Origin: Trichoplax adhaerens
Taxonomy: Eukaryota; Placozoa; Uniplacotomia; Trichoplacea; Trichoplacidae
NCBI RefSeq assembly: GCF_000150275.1
Contig: NW_002060945.1
Coordinates: 1,039,190 to 1,103,189 of the forward strand
DNA length: 64,000 nucleotides
Reading direction: 5' to 3'
Shown piece by piece: positions 61,746-64,000 of the stretch. Each line of letters starts with the position of its first letter. Positions within the stretch are counted from its first letter, which is position 1. The notes beneath the pieces are model-generated. The model was given only the letters and a program-made list of their open reading frames with translations, did not search any database and had not been told where the DNA came from. The position numbers were made by a program, and so were the translations under genes.

Positions 61746-64000
61746 ATGAGGTTAATAACGTCTCTGATTTTTGGCATTATCGCCTTGTCCTTTACCTCAG
61801 CTCAACGTAAGTAAAATAAAATGGTTAAAACTACTTCCATCATTGTATCTCTAGCAATAATAGCGATCAGTTTTTGCAAAATATCTATCATTTTATTTTT
61901 AGCATCCTTAATTCCCAGACTGTTATTAATCATTCTATAGCGAACTACAGGTTTTATACTATCAAGAAGTAATTATCTACATTCACCTATAACGATGATA
62001 TGAAGCTCATTTTTTCTATCACTATTTTGTAAAATGTAGTAATCAGTAAGCTCGATTAATGTCCAGAAACGCCTCTTACCTAGCCCTTATGATAAATAAA
62101 TAAATGCTCGTTTTGAAAAATCCTCGTTGCAAAGTCATTTTCTTTTAGGGCTTAATTCTTGCCATCGCGTATAATACATTATATTGACAAAAAAATAGTA
62201 CTATAGAATATGTCCCTAAATATTACCGTTCCATTTTATAATGAATAGTTCCACATTGATTTTTCGTGACCTGATTGATCAATTTCGTAAATGCAACTTG
62301 TTCAGTTACTCGATAGACTACTCCGTAAATAATTCATTAAAAAATATCTGTGTTCTTCCGATGTTCCATCATTTACAGACACTAAAATACCTAACTCTCA
62401 AACCATTTTCATATAATTTTGACATCAAGTGTCTAAAAAACAGCTACAAGATAAATGGTTTGTCGAAGGTCAAGCTCGTATGAACGGATATTCGAAAACT
62501 AAACTGTTAGACACAGGCGGAAAGAGGGTTATTTTAGCCATTGGCGATGGAATGAGTCTAACAACTGTGACTACAGCTCGAATCTTGCAAGGACAACAAA
62601 AAGGTAAAACTGGCGAGGAGGAGCAACTAAGCTGGGAAAAATTTCCATTTACTGGATTATCCAAGACGTACAACGTTGACTACCAAGTAAGAGATGTGAT
62701 CATTTCAGAACTTTATAACAGGCTATTACTCCTTTCTAAATTTATAATTTTATAGCAGTAACTATTTCTATGTATCCTGTAATATCTTACACTACACGAC
62801 TTGTACTTTAAACCGTCTAATTCAGTTCAAATGAAAGCTTAATTTATCCAAGTTATCCCTTCAGGCTAAAAGTTTCTTGAAAATTTTGTAGCGTATCTTG
62901 TAACATCGATTCATCTGGGCTAGTAGTCGTTGGACTGGACCTTAAAAAGTTCTAATCTATTTATCATTTAGGTTCCAGATTCTGCAGGCACAGCGACAGC
63001 ATTCTTATGTGGCGTTAAAACTGATGCTGGTATAATCGGTTTAGATGAAAATTCAGTGCGTGGTGATTGTGCCGCTTCAAAAGGTACTGAAGTAGGATCA
63101 ATTTTAAAATTGGCAAAACAAGCTGGGTTATCCGTCGGAATTGTAGTTACAGCTCGGATTACTCATGCTACGCCATCATCGTCCTATGCTCATTGCCCAG
63201 AACGTAATTGGGAAGGATCCGTGCCATCTCTCGCAGAACAACAAGGTTGCATTGATATTGCACAACAATTCATTAACTTTCAAAAAGAACATGGCGGTAT
63301 CAGTGTTGCCTTAGGCGGAGGTAGAAGAAATTTTATTCCTAACACTCAAAATGATGTTGAATATCCTAACACCAAAGGCAGACGTGTCGATGGCAAAGAT
63401 TTAATCCAAGAATGGAAAAATCTGCAATTACAAAATTCAGCTTACGTATGGAATTTATCTGATTTTAATGCAATCGATCCTAAAAAAACGGACCATCTCT
63501 TTGGACTTTTTGAACCCAGTCATATGCAGTATGAATCGGCTAGGAATAAAGGCCCTAGTGGTGAACCTTCAATATCAGAAATGACAAGGAAAGCTATCCA
63601 AATATTAGAAAGAAATCCCAAGGGTTACTTTCTATTAATTGAAAGTGGTCGAATTGATCATGGACACCATGAAGGCAGCGCTTATAAAGCTCTTACTGAA
63701 GCAGTAGCTCTGGCTCAAGCCGTTGAAACAGCAGATAAATTGACAAACGAAAATGAAACATTAATTATAGTTACATCTGATCATGGACATACTATGTCTA
63801 TGAGCGGATATCCTAAACGTGGTAATCCTATTTTTGGCTTAACTGGAGCACTGGGTAACTATGGTAAACCATCCTTAACTCTCAATTATGCCAACGGTCC
63901 AGGCGCATGGAAAGATGGCGATCCACGACCTAACTTAACAGGCGTCGATACCGCTCATCCTAAATTTTTACAACAAGCAATCACTAAACTAAATTCTGAA
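61746..64000 (+). CDS. Alkaline phosphatase (3' end outside window)
   Basis: This secreted or membrane-anchored metalloenzyme hydrolyses phosphate monoesters. Visible exons are 61746-61806, 62430-62686 and 62972-64000, in phase to the window edge (about 449 residues of a typical 500-550). Exon 1 is essentially a signal peptide (MRLITSLIFGIIALSFTSA). Exon 2 has the metal-binding AIGDGM, TARILQGQ and FPFTGLSKTYN. Exon 3 begins VPDSAGTATA, where the Ser at 62981 is the phosphorylated nucleophile. It continues with GVKTD, ARITHATPS, ALGGGRR, GLFEPSHMQYE, IESGRIDHGHHEG and SDHGH, covering the zinc and magnesium ligands. The crown/C-terminal part, with any GPI-anchor signal, lies beyond position 64000. 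The closest tissue type cannot be decided from this. Confidence 0.95.

Overview
The window looks like nuclear DNA of an early-branching animal. It is AT-rich, and every recognised gene except one is split into many short exons by GT-AG introns, mostly 70-300 bases long. The gene set is metazoan: BHMT, an anoctamin, SKA1, a vertebrate-type HAL, C9orf85, SHLD2, FAN1, PPCDC, KXD1 and alkaline phosphatase. Compactness and AT content make a placozoan such as Trichoplax or Hoilungia my best guess, which is inference only. All gene names come from recognising protein motifs; no search was run. Exon borders were set by hand from splice sites and phase, and most gene models close perfectly in phase.

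Layout. 1-1703 (+) is the 3' part of a betaine-homocysteine methyltransferase gene. 3420-6441 (-) is a complete paralogue facing it tail to tail, with a shortened C-terminus. 10115-15243 (+) is an ANO8-like anoctamin. 16001-18808 (-) is the kinetochore protein SKA1. 19387-20220 is a 138-bp tandem repeat. 22094-26833 (+) is an intronless 1579-residue STAND/NLR-like protein. It joins a Ulp-type cysteine protease, a PD-(D/E)XK nuclease-like domain, NB-ARC and TPRs. 30368-39198 (-) is histidine ammonia-lyase, with its N-terminal exon about 4 kb away from the rest.

The next block is dense. 42880-44027 (-) is C9orf85, which is head to head with SHLD2 at 44420-49302 (+). SHLD2 is tail to tail with the nuclease FAN1 at 49585-54145 (-). 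FAN1 is head to head with PPCDC at 54533-56231 (+), and KXD1 follows at 56947-57778 (-). A secreted alkaline phosphatase at 61746-64000 (+) runs off the end. SHLD2 (end protection at breaks) and FAN1 (crosslink repair) form a DNA-repair pair. The other neighbours have no evident shared pathway.

Non-coding DNA carries many copies of a palindromic TACAGTACTGTA-type motif, often clustered just upstream of start codons. It also holds several tandem and inverted repeats, including a near-perfect 93-base hairpin. No rRNA, tRNA or CRISPR array was seen. The most unusual object is the intronless protease-nuclease-NB-ARC-TPR gene.
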